From NCBI GenBank assembly GCA_003165335.1, contig PLTD01000185.1, forward strand, positions 1 to 44,242: a stretch of 44,242 nucleotides of DNA, written 5' to 3'. Shown piece after piece: positions 1 through 9,031 of this stretch. This DNA comes from Rhodospirillales bacterium (GTDB lineage: Bacteria; Pseudomonadota; Alphaproteobacteria; BOG-932; Roseiterribacteraceae). The notes under the pieces are model-generated. The model had not been told where the DNA came from and made no database searches. It saw only the letters and a program-made list of their open reading frames with translations. Positions within the stretch are counted from its first letter, which is position 1; each line of letters begins with the position of its first letter. Both the position numbers and the translations under genes were made by a program.

Positions 1-9
1 CAATCATAA

Positions 10-93
10 CGTCATTGCGAGGAGCGTAGCGACGGGGCAATCCAGGCTGCAGTGCATAGGACTCTGGATTGCTTCGCTGCGCTCGCAATGACG
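10..93. repeat. REP-like palindromic intergenic repeat
   Basis: Two arms are inverted copies of one another: CGTCATTGCGAG (10-21) pairs with CTCGCAATGACG (82-93), and CAATCCAG (38-45) pairs with CTGGATTG (64-71). The intervening bases (AGCG runs) partly pair as well, so the whole unit can fold as a long imperfect hairpin. Elements with this GTCATTGCGAG...CAATCCAG signature are widely dispersed between genes in proteobacteria. No gene is visible from 1 to 218; the rest of that stretch shows nothing recognisable. Confidence 0.8.
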
Positions 94-218
94 GATAAGA
101 TAACGGCTGTTACGTCCTACCATCTGGCCGCAACAAACGTTGTAATTTTTCAGTTTTTTCCCGCTCAGTCATGTAGAACGATGGCCCTTAGGACGGGTTT
201 GGTTGCGCTCTACCTATC

Positions 219-1322
219 CTACGGGCTGCGGCGCATCTCGGGAAACAATTCCGCCAACCCCGCACGGCTCGCACCCGCAATCCCCCGCTCCGTCACGATC
301 CCCGTCACCAGCCGCGCCGGCGTTACGTCGAAGGCATAGTTGGCGACCGGGCTGCCGGCAGGCATCAGCCGCACCGTCGCGACCTTGCCGTCCGCTCCCA
401 TGCCGGAAATCTCGCTGACTTCGCGGCCGTCGCGCTGTTCGATGGGGATGTCGCGCACGCCGTCGCTCAAGCTCCAGTCGATCGTGGTGGAGGGGACGCA
501 GGCGTAAAACGGCACGCCGTTGTCGTGGGCGGCGAGCGCCTTCAGATAGGTACCGATCTTGTTGCACACGTCGCCGGTGGCCGTCGTGCGGTCGCTGCCG
601 ACGAGGCAGAGGTCGACCTGCCCATGCTGCATCAGATGGCCGCCGACATTGTCGGCGATCACCGTATGCGGCACGCCGTGCTGCAGCAGTTCCCAAGCCG
701 TCAGGCTGGCACCCTGGTTGCGCGGGCGAGTCTCGTCGACCCAGACATGGACCGGGATGCCGGAATCATGTGCGACATAGACGGGGGCCAGCGCCGTGCC
801 CCAGTCGACCGTCGCCAGCCAGCCGGCGTTGCAATGGGTCAGCACATTGACCGCCCTCCGCCGACCGTTTGCGGCATAGGCATCCTGGATCAGCCGCGCC
901 CCATGTGCGCCGATCGCCCTACAGGTTGAGACATCCTCGTCGGCGATTCGCGCCGCGATACGGAAAGCCGCATCGGCGCGATCAGACGTGTTTAGCGGCC
1001 GAAGTTCCGCCGCCACGGAGTCCAGCGCCCAGGCCAGGTTGACGGCAGTCGGGCGAGTGGCCAACAGCAAGGCACGGGCGCTGTCGAGGCCCGCATCCGA
1101 CGGGTCGTCCTTCAGCGCCAGCACGAGCCCATAGGCGCCGGTCACGCCGATCAGCGGCGCTCCGCGCACGAGCATCTCGCGGATCGCGTGCGCCGCCTCG
1201 CTCAGATTCTGCAGTCGGACGATCTCAAAACGGTGGGGCAGCTTCGTCTGGTCGATGATATCGACCGATCGGCCGTCCTCTGCGGGCCAAATCGTCCTGT
1301 ACGGGCGCCCGTCAACCCTCAC
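219..1322 (-). CDS. mtnA: S-methyl-5-thioribose-1-phosphate isomerase
   Basis: Isomerises methylthioribose-1-phosphate to methylthioribulose-1-phosphate in the methionine salvage pathway; cytoplasmic. The 367-residue product has the usual family length. The RGAPLIG stretch at about 53-59 and the LTHCNAG segment carrying the catalytic cysteine (Cys164) are clear. The catalytic aspartate is Asp244 in GSDR, exactly 80 residues downstream as in characterised enzymes, and is followed by GDVCNKIGTY. The start is a GTG whose bases overlap the mtnK stop (GTGA), so the two are translationally coupled and mtnA is the second gene of the pair. The eIF2B-alpha homologues share the fold, but the active-site pair supports MtnA. 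Confidence 0.95.
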   Translation of the reverse strand: MRVDGRPYRTIWPAEDGRSVDIIDQTKLPHRFEIVRLQNLSEAAHAIREMLVRGAPLIGVTGAYGLVLALKDDPSDAGLDSARALLLATRPTAVNLAWALDSVAAELRPLNTSDRADAAFRIAARIADEDVSTCRAIGAHGARLIQDAYAANGRRRAVNVLTHCNAGWLATVDWGTALAPVYVAHDSGIPVHVWVDETRPRNQGASLTAWELLQHGVPHTVIADNVGGHLMQHGQVDLCLVGSDRTTATGDVCNKIGTYLKALAAHDNGVPFYACVPSTTIDWSLSDGVRDIPIEQRDGREVSEISGMGADGKVATVRLMPAGSPVANYAFDVTPARLVTGIVTERGIAGASRAGLAELFPEMRRSP

Positions 1323-2593
1323 AGGTCGATCTCTTCGACAGCATAGAGAACGTCGTTGAAACTCGTCATCGTGCTGCGCTTCAGGATGAGCCTGCGGCCG
1401 AGCGCCAGAACCTTCCGTTCCGCGGCTGCGCGCAGGTCCGGGTCGGCGATGCTCTCCAGATCCTCGACATGGGCCAGGCCCAGCACGCGGCGGATCATCT
1501 TGCAGCCGGCAAAGCCCAGCGTGTCGGCAAATAGATCGGCCAGATATCGGTCCTGCATTCGGCCGAGTGCGATGCGGCCTGCCGGGTCTTCGAACAGCTC
1601 GGCAGTGAAGGCGTCACCTGTCGCCTCGGTCTCCCACAGCGATTGGAATTTCGTGGCAAAGCCGGTCCACACCAACTCGGCCTGATCCAATATCCAGGTG
1701 CGGTAGGCGTCTCCCAAAGCGCCCTGGCGATGGACGCGATGAGCGATCGCCGCGATCAGAAGATTGGCGATCAGGGCGCCGATATCGAATCCCATCGGGC
1801 CGAAGAAGGCGAACTCCGGGTCGATAGCGCGCGTATCTTCGTCGGTCACCATGATGGACCCGGTATGCAGATCGCCATGAACGAGCGCCTCGGCGCTGGT
1901 CAGGAATTTAAGCTTCAGCGCCTGAACCTCTGCCTTCAACGGTGCGTCCGCGCGAAAGGCGGCGGCATCGTCGTCCAACTGCGGGCTCGTCCAGCGATTG
2001 CCGGGGCTGATCCGATAGGGGTCGGTGAAGACCAGATCCTCGGTGATCTTGCACAGTTCTGTGTTGGCGCAGAATTTTTGCATCAGCGATTTTTTGCGGT
2101 CGGCCGTCAGATACAGGTCCGATGTCTTGAACAGCGATTCCGCCAGGAACCTCGCCATATGCTCGGCGAACAGGGGCAAATGGCGTCCCTGGAGCAGGGC
2201 CTTGCGCAGGATGACATGCGGCTGGAGATATTCCATCACGACTGCCGCGCCCACGCGGTCGGTTGCGAACAGGCGCGGGACCGATCCCGGCGCTGCTCGC
2301 GCTTGCTCGGCCAAGGCCAGGGATTCGAAATAGGACCGTTCGAGCGGCAACGGCCAGCTTTCGCCGACCAATCGCATATAGGGCAGGGCCTGCTTGACGA
2401 TCACCCCGCCCGATGAGCCCTCGATCACGAAGACGAGATTCAGGTTGCCGTCGCCCACCTCGCGGACCCGCCAGTCATCGGGGGAACCGCCCAGCAATTC
2501 GGCGACGCTGGGAATGGCTGACAGATATTCCGCCAAACTGCCTTCGTTTAGCGGCTTATAGTCGGTCGTCTGTACGAGAAACGGTTCTTCCAC
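1319..2593 (-). CDS. mtnK: S-methyl-5-thioribose kinase
   Basis: Phosphorylates 5-methylthioribose, making the substrate of the adjoining MtnA. The protein shows the aminoglycoside-phosphotransferase-like kinase fold: an N-terminal YKPLNEGSLAEYL segment, GDGNLNLVFVI near the nucleotide loop, the catalytic loop VHGDLHTGSIMV, and the metal-binding DPEFAFFGPMGFDIG. I prefer the GTG at 2593 (424 aa), preceded by AAGAGG, over an upstream start at 2662 that would add 23 basic residues not typical of the family. Its stop overlaps the mtnA start. Spontaneous hydrolysis or MtnP/MTAN elsewhere must supply methylthioribose. About 110 bases separate it from the divergent NUDIX gene, leaving room for promoters of both. 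Confidence 0.92.
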   Translation of the reverse strand: MEEPFLVQTTDYKPLNEGSLAEYLSAIPSVAELLGGSPDDWRVREVGDGNLNLVFVIEGSSGGVIVKQALPYMRLVGESWPLPLERSYFESLALAEQARAAPGSVPRLFATDRVGAAVVMEYLQPHVILRKALLQGRHLPLFAEHMARFLAESLFKTSDLYLTADRKKSLMQKFCANTELCKITEDLVFTDPYRISPGNRWTSPQLDDDAAAFRADAPLKAEVQALKLKFLTSAEALVHGDLHTGSIMVTDEDTRAIDPEFAFFGPMGFDIGALIANLLIAAIAHRVHRQGALGDAYRTWILDQAELVWTGFATKFQSLWETEATGDAFTAELFEDPAGRIALGRMQDRYLADLFADTLGFAGCKMIRRVLGLAHVEDLESIADPDLRAAAERKVLALGRRLILKRSTMTSFNDVLYAVEEIDL

Positions 2594-2704
2594 CCTTGGC
2601 CTCTTAGGTCGTTTCCGCCTCTGTGCGCCAGTCGCGGCGGCGCGGTCAATGATCTGTAGCACAGGCTCGATTGCCTTCGCTCTGCCGCCGCGCTAGGGGA
2701 GGTT

Positions 2705-3505
2705 ATGGATATCCCGATCACGCCCCCAACTCCCCGGGCCGCCGCCACGGTTCTCCTGTTGCGCGACAGTCCCCGGGGGATCGAAGTCTTCATGGCCGTG
2801 CGCCATCAAGGCAGCAGCTTCATGCCCGGTATTCTGGTCTTTCCCGGCGGCGCGCTGGATGCCGACGACGCCCATCCGGCGCTGCTCGACGGTGCGTCCT
2901 CCGGCGGAACGCCGCCCGACGATGCGGTTTCGCGGATCGCCGGTGTGCGGGAAGTGTTTGAGGAGGCCGGGTTTTTATTGGCCCGTCCAAAGGGTCAGGA
3001 TGCGCTGATCGGCCACGACCGATACGAACAATGCCTGGACCTGTACCGCGCAAAACTATGCGGCGGCGATTTGGCCTTTTCGGCGATGATGGCCGAGGAG
3101 TCGCTTGAACCCGCCATCGACCTGATGGTGCCCTTCGCCCGATGGATCACTCCGGTGATCCGCAAAAAGCGATTCGACGCCCGCTTCTATCTGGCCCGCG
3201 CGCCGGAGGGGCAGTCAGGCGCACATGACGATCAGGAACTAATCAGTTCTCATTGGACGACTGTCGCCGACGCGTTGGCTTCTGCCGCGCGCGGCGATAA
3301 GAAAATCGTCTTCGTGACCCGCTCCAACCTCGGCCTGCTGGCGAAAAGCCGCACGGTCGATGAGGCTCTGGCAGCCGCCGGCAGCCGCATTGTCGTCCCG
3401 GTCCAGCCCGAGCTGTTCGACAGCCCGGAAGGACCGGCCCTGCGCATCCGTGCGGATGCGGGCTATGACGTGACCGAGATTTTGGTCAGGGATGTCGGCG
3501 ACTGA
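2705..3505 (+). CDS. NUDIX hydrolase
   Basis: A 266-residue hydrolase of the NUDIX superfamily, which cleaves nucleoside diphosphates linked to another group. The N-terminal RAAATVLLLRD strand and the FPGGALDADD segment (about 46-55) lead to the NUDIX box AGVREVFEEAG (79-89) with the REVFEEAG core. The insertion between FPGG and the box, and the total length, resemble the NUDT7/NUDT19 branch (CoA or acyl-CoA pyrophosphatases), but substrate cannot be fixed from sequence. The ribosome site GGGGAGG (2696-2702) lies unusually close to the ATG. It converges with the ridA-type gene, ten bases apart. Confidence 0.88.
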   Translation: MDIPITPPTPRAAATVLLLRDSPRGIEVFMAVRHQGSSFMPGILVFPGGALDADDAHPALLDGASSGGTPPDDAVSRIAGVREVFEEAGFLLARPKGQDALIGHDRYEQCLDLYRAKLCGGDLAFSAMMAEESLEPAIDLMVPFARWITPVIRKKRFDARFYLARAPEGQSGAHDDQELISSHWTTVADALASAARGDKKIVFVTRSNLGLLAKSRTVDEALAAAGSRIVVPVQPELFDSPEGPALRIRADAGYDVTEILVRDVGD

Positions 3506-3514
3506 AGTTGTGCT

Positions 3515-3865
3515 TCAGACCGCAGCGATGATCGAAATTTCGATCGCGTATTTGGCCGCGGCCAGCTTCGTTTCGATCGTGGTGCGGCAGGGCGTGTTAC
3601 CGGGCGAGACCCAGCTATCCCAGACGGCGTTCATGTCCGCGAATGTGCCGATGTCGGCGATGAAGACACCGGCCGACAGAATCTTTGTTTTGTCTGTGCC
3701 TGCCGCGGCAAGCAGCGTATCGATCTGCTGAAGGATTTCGGTCGTCTGATCGGTCACCGAACCGCCGGCTTTTTCGGTGGCGACCTGGCCGGACAGATAG
3801 ACCGTATTGCCGTGAACAACGGCCTGACTCATGCGCGGGCCGACATTGATACGTTTGATGGACAC
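3515..3865 (-). CDS. RidA family enamine/imine deaminase
   Basis: A 116-residue member of the RidA/YjgF/UK114 family, small trimeric proteins that hydrolyse reactive enamine or imine intermediates from PLP enzymes. Family marks are HGNTVYLSGQVA near the N-terminus, the QIDTLLAAAGTDKTKIL helix region, and the C-terminal PCRTTIETKLA with the substrate-carboxylate-binding arginine. The GTG at 3865 is chosen because AAAGG lies seven bases ahead; a longer reading to 3928 adds 21 residues without family support. Not every RidA subgroup has deaminase activity, so the exact substrate is open. Confidence 0.88.
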   Translation of the reverse strand: MSIKRINVGPRMSQAVVHGNTVYLSGQVATEKAGGSVTDQTTEILQQIDTLLAAAGTDKTKILSAGVFIADIGTFADMNAVWDSWVSPGNTPCRTTIETKLAAAKYAIEISIIAAV

Positions 3866-4041
3866 GATAGACCTTTCAGCGTCTTGATGGATTGCGACGC
3901 CTATATAGACACTTGAAACGAATTTCATAAGCGGCGGGATTTATGCCCACGCCCGTGTCTTAAGTGGCGACGCAACAAACGAGTGGGCGCCGCAGTTGGT
4001 GGTGCAGAACGCAGATGAAAAGCGGCAGGAGGACGAAGGGG

Positions 4042-4509
4042 ATGTTCCGATCGACGGTGCTCGCAATCCTGACGATAACGGCTGCGACGACGGGCGCACT
4101 TGCCCGGCCTGCCTCACTTGAGGGCAAATGGCGGCTCAACCCTGCGGAAACCGAATCGCTTCCGGGCGAGGAACAGCCGGCTGAACTGGTTATGGCAATC
4201 ACCAAGGACGACGATCAGTCTTTTCGCTGGACCGTCTCGGTCAAGATGGCGAACGGCGAAGTCGGCTCGACCGGCTTTGTCGGCGCCATTGACGGGAAGC
4301 CCTATCCGGTGGCCGGCCGGCCGGGCAACACCTCCACCTTCAGCTGGATGCCCGACGGGTCGCTCAAACAAGTATCGCAGGGGGCGGGCGGCATCTCGGT
4401 CGAAACCTGCGGCTTCTCGGCGGATATGAAAAAAATGACCTGCAACGCCCGGCAAACGGATATGGCAGGCCGCGCGGTGGCCTATGTCGAAGTGTTCGAT
4501 CGCCTCTAA
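4042..4509 (+). CDS. small secreted protein of unknown function
   Basis: No function recognised. The 155-residue product begins with a typical signal peptide (MFRSTVLAILTITAATTGALA), then a mature part opening LEGKWRLNPAETESLPG, a style shared by small periplasmic lipocalin-like proteins that start with a GxWxLN strand. Two cysteines (in ETCGF and MTCNA) sit 14 residues apart and could form a disulfide. The start at ATG 4042 is supported by AGGAGG at 4027-4032 and by the signal peptide; upstream in-frame starts would bury it. It stands alone between ridA (divergent) and the ATP-grasp pair. Confidence 0.7.
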   Translation: MFRSTVLAILTITAATTGALARPASLEGKWRLNPAETESLPGEEQPAELVMAITKDDDQSFRWTVSVKMANGEVGSTGFVGAIDGKPYPVAGRPGNTSTFSWMPDGSLKQVSQGAGGISVETCGFSADMKKMTCNARQTDMAGRAVAYVEVFDRL

Positions 4510-4584
4510 TTTGGATGGGTGGCTATTGTGCAGTGCAAAACAAATGATAAGCTCGGTCCAACACGATAAGGTTGCGGCATCGAT

Positions 4585-6054
4585 ATGAGTTCAAAGACGT
4601 CCCGCTCCGGCCTTCTGAGCAACTACGATTCGGGTGATTATTATTGCGAGCTTTTGGGCTCGGATACGACGCCCCACTCTGTCTTTGATGTCATCGAGCG
4701 GCAACTCTCGACGATCTCGGAAAAAGAACTGCGCAATCGCGCTGTCGCCGCCGAGAACGACATGTTCGACCTCGGCGTCACCTTTACCGTCTATTCTGAG
4801 AAAAGCGCGATCGACCGGGTCTTCCCATTCGATCTGATACCGCGTGTCCTGTCCGCCAAGGAGTGGACGGAGATCGAGGCCGGGATCAAGCAGCGCGTTG
4901 CGGCCATCAACCTGTTTCTGGCCGATATCTACGGCCCGCAGCATGTGCTGAAGGATGGCATCATCCCCAGCCATCTGGTGTTCGGCAATTCCAATTTCCG
5001 CAAGGAAATGCAGGGCGTCAAAGTCACCAACGGCGTCTATGTCGCGATTTGCGGCATCGATATCGTCCGCGATCAGGCGGGCCGCTTCCTCGTGCTGGAG
5101 GACAATGCCCGCACACCGTCCGGCGTTTCCTATGTCATCGAGAATCGCCGGATGATGCTGCGTGCCTGGCCGGAATTGTTCGACGGTCTGGGTGTGCAGT
5201 CGGTTGATTCCTACGGTCCGCGTCTGCGCCAGGCTCTGGCGGAAAGCTCACCTGGCGGAACGAACGACCCGCATATCGTGCTGCTCACCCCCGGCACTTA
5301 CAATTCCGCCTATTTCGAACATGTGTTCCTGGCGCGCGAGATGGGAATCCCGCTTGTCGAAGGGCGCGACCTCACGGTCATCGACAGCCGAGTCTATTTG
5401 CGGACCATCGCCGGGCTTCGGCGCGTGGACACGATCTATCGCCGGATCGACGACGATTTTCTCGACCCGCGGGTTTTCCGAAAAGACAGTATTCTCGGCG
5501 TGCCGGGGCTGATGGAGGCCTATGTCGCAGGTAATGTTCAACTGGCCAACGGCGTCGGGACCGGTGTCGCGGACGACAAGGCGGTCTATGCCTATATGCC
5601 TAGGCTGATCCGCTATTACCTCAACCAGGAACCCATCCTGCCCAATGTCGACACGCATATTTGCGGCGAGCCTGAAGGGCTGGCATTCACGTTGGCCAAC
5701 CTGGAAAATCTGGTGGTCAAGCCGGTCGGCGCCTCGGGTGGATATGGGGTGATGATCGGGCCGCGTTCCAGTAGGGCGGAAATCGAAGAGACGCGGGCCA
5801 AGATTATCGAAGACCCCAGCAACTTCATTAGCCAGCCGGTTGTCGGATTGTCGGTCTGCCCGACTTTGTGCGACGACGGGATCGAGCCGCGGCATGTCGA
5901 TTTGCGACCTTTCGCCGTCACCGGTCGCGACACCTGGGTTCTGCCCGGCGGCCTCACCCGTGTCGCTCTGCGAAAAAATTCACTGGTCGTCAATTCGAGC
6001 CAGGGTGGCGGTTCCAAGGATACATGGGTCCTCTTTCCTGAGGCGGGTGAATAA
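4585..6054 (+). CDS. circularly permuted ATP-grasp protein
   Basis: A 489-residue member of the circularly permuted type 1 ATP-grasp family (older names DUF404/DUF407). Typical segments are GVTFTVYSEKSAIDRVFPFDLIPR, the DGIIPSHLVFGNSNFRKEMQG region, LVLEDNARTPSGVSYV, RRIDDDFLDP, and VVKPVGASGGYGVMIGP near the C-terminus. ATP-grasp enzymes ligate a carboxylate to an amine or thiol through an acyl phosphate; comparative genomics proposes a peptide-bond-forming role here, but no substrate is established. The stop and the start of the next gene share a base (TAATG), so it is coupled with the alpha-E gene. Confidence 0.9.
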   Translation: MSSKTSRSGLLSNYDSGDYYCELLGSDTTPHSVFDVIERQLSTISEKELRNRAVAAENDMFDLGVTFTVYSEKSAIDRVFPFDLIPRVLSAKEWTEIEAGIKQRVAAINLFLADIYGPQHVLKDGIIPSHLVFGNSNFRKEMQGVKVTNGVYVAICGIDIVRDQAGRFLVLEDNARTPSGVSYVIENRRMMLRAWPELFDGLGVQSVDSYGPRLRQALAESSPGGTNDPHIVLLTPGTYNSAYFEHVFLAREMGIPLVEGRDLTVIDSRVYLRTIAGLRRVDTIYRRIDDDFLDPRVFRKDSILGVPGLMEAYVAGNVQLANGVGTGVADDKAVYAYMPRLIRYYLNQEPILPNVDTHICGEPEGLAFTLANLENLVVKPVGASGGYGVMIGPRSSRAEIEETRAKIIEDPSNFISQPVVGLSVCPTLCDDGIEPRHVDLRPFAVTGRDTWVLPGGLTRVALRKNSLVVNSSQGGGSKDTWVLFPEAGE

Positions 6055-7031
6055 TGCTGCTCGCACGTCACGCCGAAGCTGCTTTCTGGATGGCGCGTTA
6101 TGTCGAACGCGCCGAGAATCTGGCCCGCCTTCTCGATGTTCAACAGGTCTTCGCGAATGATTCGCGCGACCCCGCCTCATGGCGGTCGATGCTGTTGCTG
6201 AATTCGGACGAAGAGCGTTTTCTGAAGACGCATGAGACAGTAAGCCGGGCCTCGGTTACCCAGTTCTATGTCCTGGATCAGGAAAACCAGACCTCAATTA
6301 TTTCGGCCGTTCATATGGCGCGGGAAAACGCGCGGGCGCTGCGGCCGCTGATTTCGACCGAGATGTGGACACAGCTTAATGTCTTCCATCGCAAGCTCTA
6401 TGCGCTGACGCCGGCCGACCTGGGCGAGGCGCGTCTGCCGCGGACCTATGCGCTGGTTAAGGAAGGATGCCAGGCTCATACCGGTATCACTGACGGTACC
6501 TTCTTCCGCGACGAGAGCTGGTATTTTTATTGGCTCGGACGCTGGCTGGAACGGGCCGATCAAACGACCCGGCTGCTCGATATAAAATATCACCAGCTTT
6601 TGCCCCGCGGCGCCGATGTCGGTTCAGCATTCGATATCGGGCAGTGGAATTCGGTATTGCGCTCCGCTGCCGGCTACTATGCCTATCGGCGGGTTCATTC
6701 ACGCGCCATGAGCCCGGGTACGATTGCAGGCTTCCTGTTGCAAAATCGCGCCTTCCCGCGCTCCGTTGCCTTGTGCATCAACGACATGGATCGCGGGCTG
6801 AACGAATTGCGCTCCCGCTATGGGCTGCGCGGAGGGACTGCCGCGTTAGAGCGTATCGACGAGTTGCAGGCCGAGCTGAACGGCCGCTCGATCGAGGGTA
6901 TTTTGATCGCCGGTTTGCATGAGTTCCTCGATATGTTCCAGTCGACGCTGGGACTACTGGGCGGGGATATCGCGCGGGAATTCTTCCATCATGAAGAGCT
7001 GGTAACCCAGGGGGCGACGCAAAACCAGTAG
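6054..7031 (+). CDS. alpha-E domain protein (DUF403)
   Basis: A 325-residue, mostly helical protein of the alpha-E family, named for conserved glutamates. It opens LARHAEAAFWMARYVERAENLARLLD, where the WxxRYxERAENxAR helix is the family signature, and repeats the pattern at YFYWLGRWLERADQTTRLLD. Alpha-E proteins are almost always encoded beside the permuted ATP-grasp protein, as here, and are thought to act with it in an uncharacterised peptide-modifying system. The transglutaminase-like third member often found with the pair is absent downstream; instead an opposite-strand gene converges 34 bases away. Confidence 0.9.
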   Translation: MLLARHAEAAFWMARYVERAENLARLLDVQQVFANDSRDPASWRSMLLLNSDEERFLKTHETVSRASVTQFYVLDQENQTSIISAVHMARENARALRPLISTEMWTQLNVFHRKLYALTPADLGEARLPRTYALVKEGCQAHTGITDGTFFRDESWYFYWLGRWLERADQTTRLLDIKYHQLLPRGADVGSAFDIGQWNSVLRSAAGYYAYRRVHSRAMSPGTIAGFLLQNRAFPRSVALCINDMDRGLNELRSRYGLRGGTAALERIDELQAELNGRSIEGILIAGLHEFLDMFQSTLGLLGGDIAREFFHHEELVTQGATQNQ

Positions 7032-7065
7032 CTGCCAAGCCCGGTCGAAGCGCTTTTGCCGAGCC

Positions 7066-7680
7066 CTACCGCGTCGTTCCAGCTTGCTCGAGCTTCATTA
7101 GAGACGTGAAACGCGCGACGACCTGCGGATGCAGCACCATGTCGTCGTCGTTCGTGATGACGCTGCCCAGTAAGTTTGCGCTGAACGTTACCGTGTCGCC
7201 GATCGCCAAAGTGTCGATGATTTTCCCAATCGGCGAGAAGGATTTGATGAGCGTGTCGTAGGATTTGTCGCTGTCCGTATTTTCCCAGGTCGTGACCGTG
7301 ACACCGGGCGCTATTTCAAGTTCGAAGGACAGCGTTCCTTCCTGGGTCCTGGTACTTCCTTTGTAGACGCCCACCCAATCCTGCGCGGTATGGCTCAGCC
7401 CCATAAAGTTGTGAACGGCGATCTGCAGGTCGACGCGTATATATTTCCGCGCATCGACGCTTTTGCTCGCGCCATATTTCTTCCGGGCCTTTTCGATCAA
7501 GCGGATATAGTCGATTTCACGCTGCGGCAGGGGTGCATTTGCCGATGAGGTGATTGCGTCGGGGTCCATCTGGGCTTGGTTCGCCCTTTGGATATGCGCC
7601 TGCGTAGGCGGCTGGGTCTGCGCCGAAGCTGTCATGGCGCATAGAGGAACCATAGCGATAATCGGCAGCAATTTCCGCAT
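7066..7680 (-). CDS. secreted protein of unknown function, operon partner of the PEP-CTERM gene
   Basis: Not recognised. A 204-residue protein with a clear signal peptide (MRKLLPIIAMVPLCAMTASAQ) followed by a Gln/Pro/Ala-rich linker and a region with repeated beta-like stretches (TLSFELEIAPGVTVTTWENT, GDTVTFSANLLGSV). It is 20 bases downstream of the choice-of-anchor A gene on the same strand with its own AAGAG ribosome site, so the two are probably co-transcribed. That placement suggests an extracytoplasmic role linked to the surface protein, but nothing in the sequence names one. Confidence 0.7.
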   Translation of the reverse strand: MRKLLPIIAMVPLCAMTASAQTQPPTQAHIQRANQAQMDPDAITSSANAPLPQREIDYIRLIEKARKKYGASKSVDARKYIRVDLQIAVHNFMGLSHTAQDWVGVYKGSTRTQEGTLSFELEIAPGVTVTTWENTDSDKSYDTLIKSFSPIGKIIDTLAIGDTVTFSANLLGSVITNDDDMVLHPQVVARFTSLMKLEQAGTTR

Positions 7681-7700
7681 TGGGTACTCTTAAGTCGCGA

Positions 7701-8927
7701 TCAGACCCGAATTCTTGCCAATATACGCCGTCGCTGTCTGAAAAGCCCTATCGCTGCCAAACCCGTGCCGAATAGAATCATCGAACCCGGTTCCGGGGTT
7801 GATGCGACTTGGCCGCCGCCGCCGGTGAGCGAATAGGACGGAAGCGGGTCGTTGAATCCCACATAATTGACCTGCGCGCTGCCGGTATAGTTGTTCGCGA
7901 TCAGCGCCCCATCAATGTGACCGTTCGAGAAATTGACCGTCGCCAGCGGCGCCAGCAAGGCGCCTTCGAAGGCGAGCGATCCCAGCGTCAGCGTCGTCGC
8001 GCTCCCGAAATTAAATAATACCTGGGTGTTGGCGAGCGACCCCAGGTTGAACGAGCCGCCGTTGAAATTCAGGCTGTTGCCGTTGACGTTGATGATCAAC
8101 CCGGTCGGTGTAACCCCGTTGGCATTTGTAATATTAATACCGGTGATTGTCGCATCGTTGGCGACAGTCAAGTCGATGACGTTTAACCCGTTGCTGTTCA
8201 GAGTCAGGTTGATCGTGCCGCCCGCCGAACTGACGGCCGTCGCGCCGCTCAGCGCCGACAGGCTGCTCGATGCATTGGTGATGTCGGTCGAACTGCCGAA
8301 TACGTCCAGCGGTGCGGACGCGGTCGCAGGACCGCCGCTGGTCTGTGCATTGGCCCAATAGGATGGGTCATGTACCTGGGTCGACGCGGTGACATAGACC
8401 GCCGCCGGGCTGGAGCCCCCGTTCGAACTCGCATTCAATGACGAATTTGCACCCGTCAGGTTCAGCGATCCGTTGATCGTGACACCGCTCGATAAATTCG
8501 TCGCGGCCCCGCCGACAAAAACATTGCCCCCGATTGAGCCGCTCTGATCGGTCAGGCTGCCGCCGACCACGAGATTTTGAATACCGCCGACGCCGTTGAG
8601 GTTGGCGTTGCCACCGACGAACGCATTGCCGTTGATTGAGCCGTAGGTCTGAGTCAGGTTGCCACCGACGATCATCGCCGATGGCCCGGGAATGCTGTTG
8701 CCGTTGATCGCGGAGCCGTTGACATAGGCGTTGCCGGCAACTGCAACCAATCCTTGGGTATCGGAAGATTGGAATGGCGCCGCCGCAGTTCCCAGATTGC
8801 CGAGCAGGAACATGTTGTATGTTCCGGCGATCGACTGGAGCGTGTCGTAGGGCGTCGCGAACGCGGATGGCGCCGCCAGTAACGCGGCTGCAACTGCAAA
8901 TTTCAAAAGGTGTTTCGTGCGGCCCAT
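7701..8927 (-). CDS. choice-of-anchor A family PEP-CTERM surface protein
   Basis: A 408-residue exported protein. After a signal peptide (LLKFAVAAALLAAPSAFA) comes the choice-of-anchor A domain, recognisable from YNMFLLGNLG and QGLVAVAGNAYVNG and from Gly/Asn-rich repeats such as GNAFVGGNANLNG and GNVFVGGAATNLSSG that suggest a beta-helix. The C-terminus has the PEP-CTERM sorting signal: a PEPGS motif, a hydrophobic segment, then an RQRRR cluster. Such proteins are cut by an exosortase in the inner membrane and sorted to the cell surface or matrix, usually in strains that make exopolysaccharide. No exosortase is in this window. A sigma-54-type promoter lies upstream. Confidence 0.9.
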   Translation of the reverse strand: MGRTKHLLKFAVAAALLAAPSAFATPYDTLQSIAGTYNMFLLGNLGTAAAPFQSSDTQGLVAVAGNAYVNGSAINGNSIPGPSAMIVGGNLTQTYGSINGNAFVGGNANLNGVGGIQNLVVGGSLTDQSGSIGGNVFVGGAATNLSSGVTINGSLNLTGANSSLNASSNGGSSPAAVYVTASTQVHDPSYWANAQTSGGPATASAPLDVFGSSTDITNASSSLSALSGATAVSSAGGTINLTLNSNGLNVIDLTVANDATITGINITNANGVTPTGLIINVNGNSLNFNGGSFNLGSLANTQVLFNFGSATTLTLGSLAFEGALLAPLATVNFSNGHIDGALIANNYTGSAQVNYVGFNDPLPSYSLTGGGGQVASTPEPGSMILFGTGLAAIGLFRQRRRILARIRV

Positions 8928-9031
8928 GTCAAAATACCGTTGGTCGAAGCTACTTGGTGCAAGTTTATTTCATCGGCCGTTATCAGGGCGGAGTTGGTAT
9001 CGTGCAGTCGATCCATAATGCCATTTTATGC

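Noticed and set aside
1643-2416. 257-codon plus-strand frame opposite mtnK
   Set aside because: No family resemblance and fully covered by the kinase.
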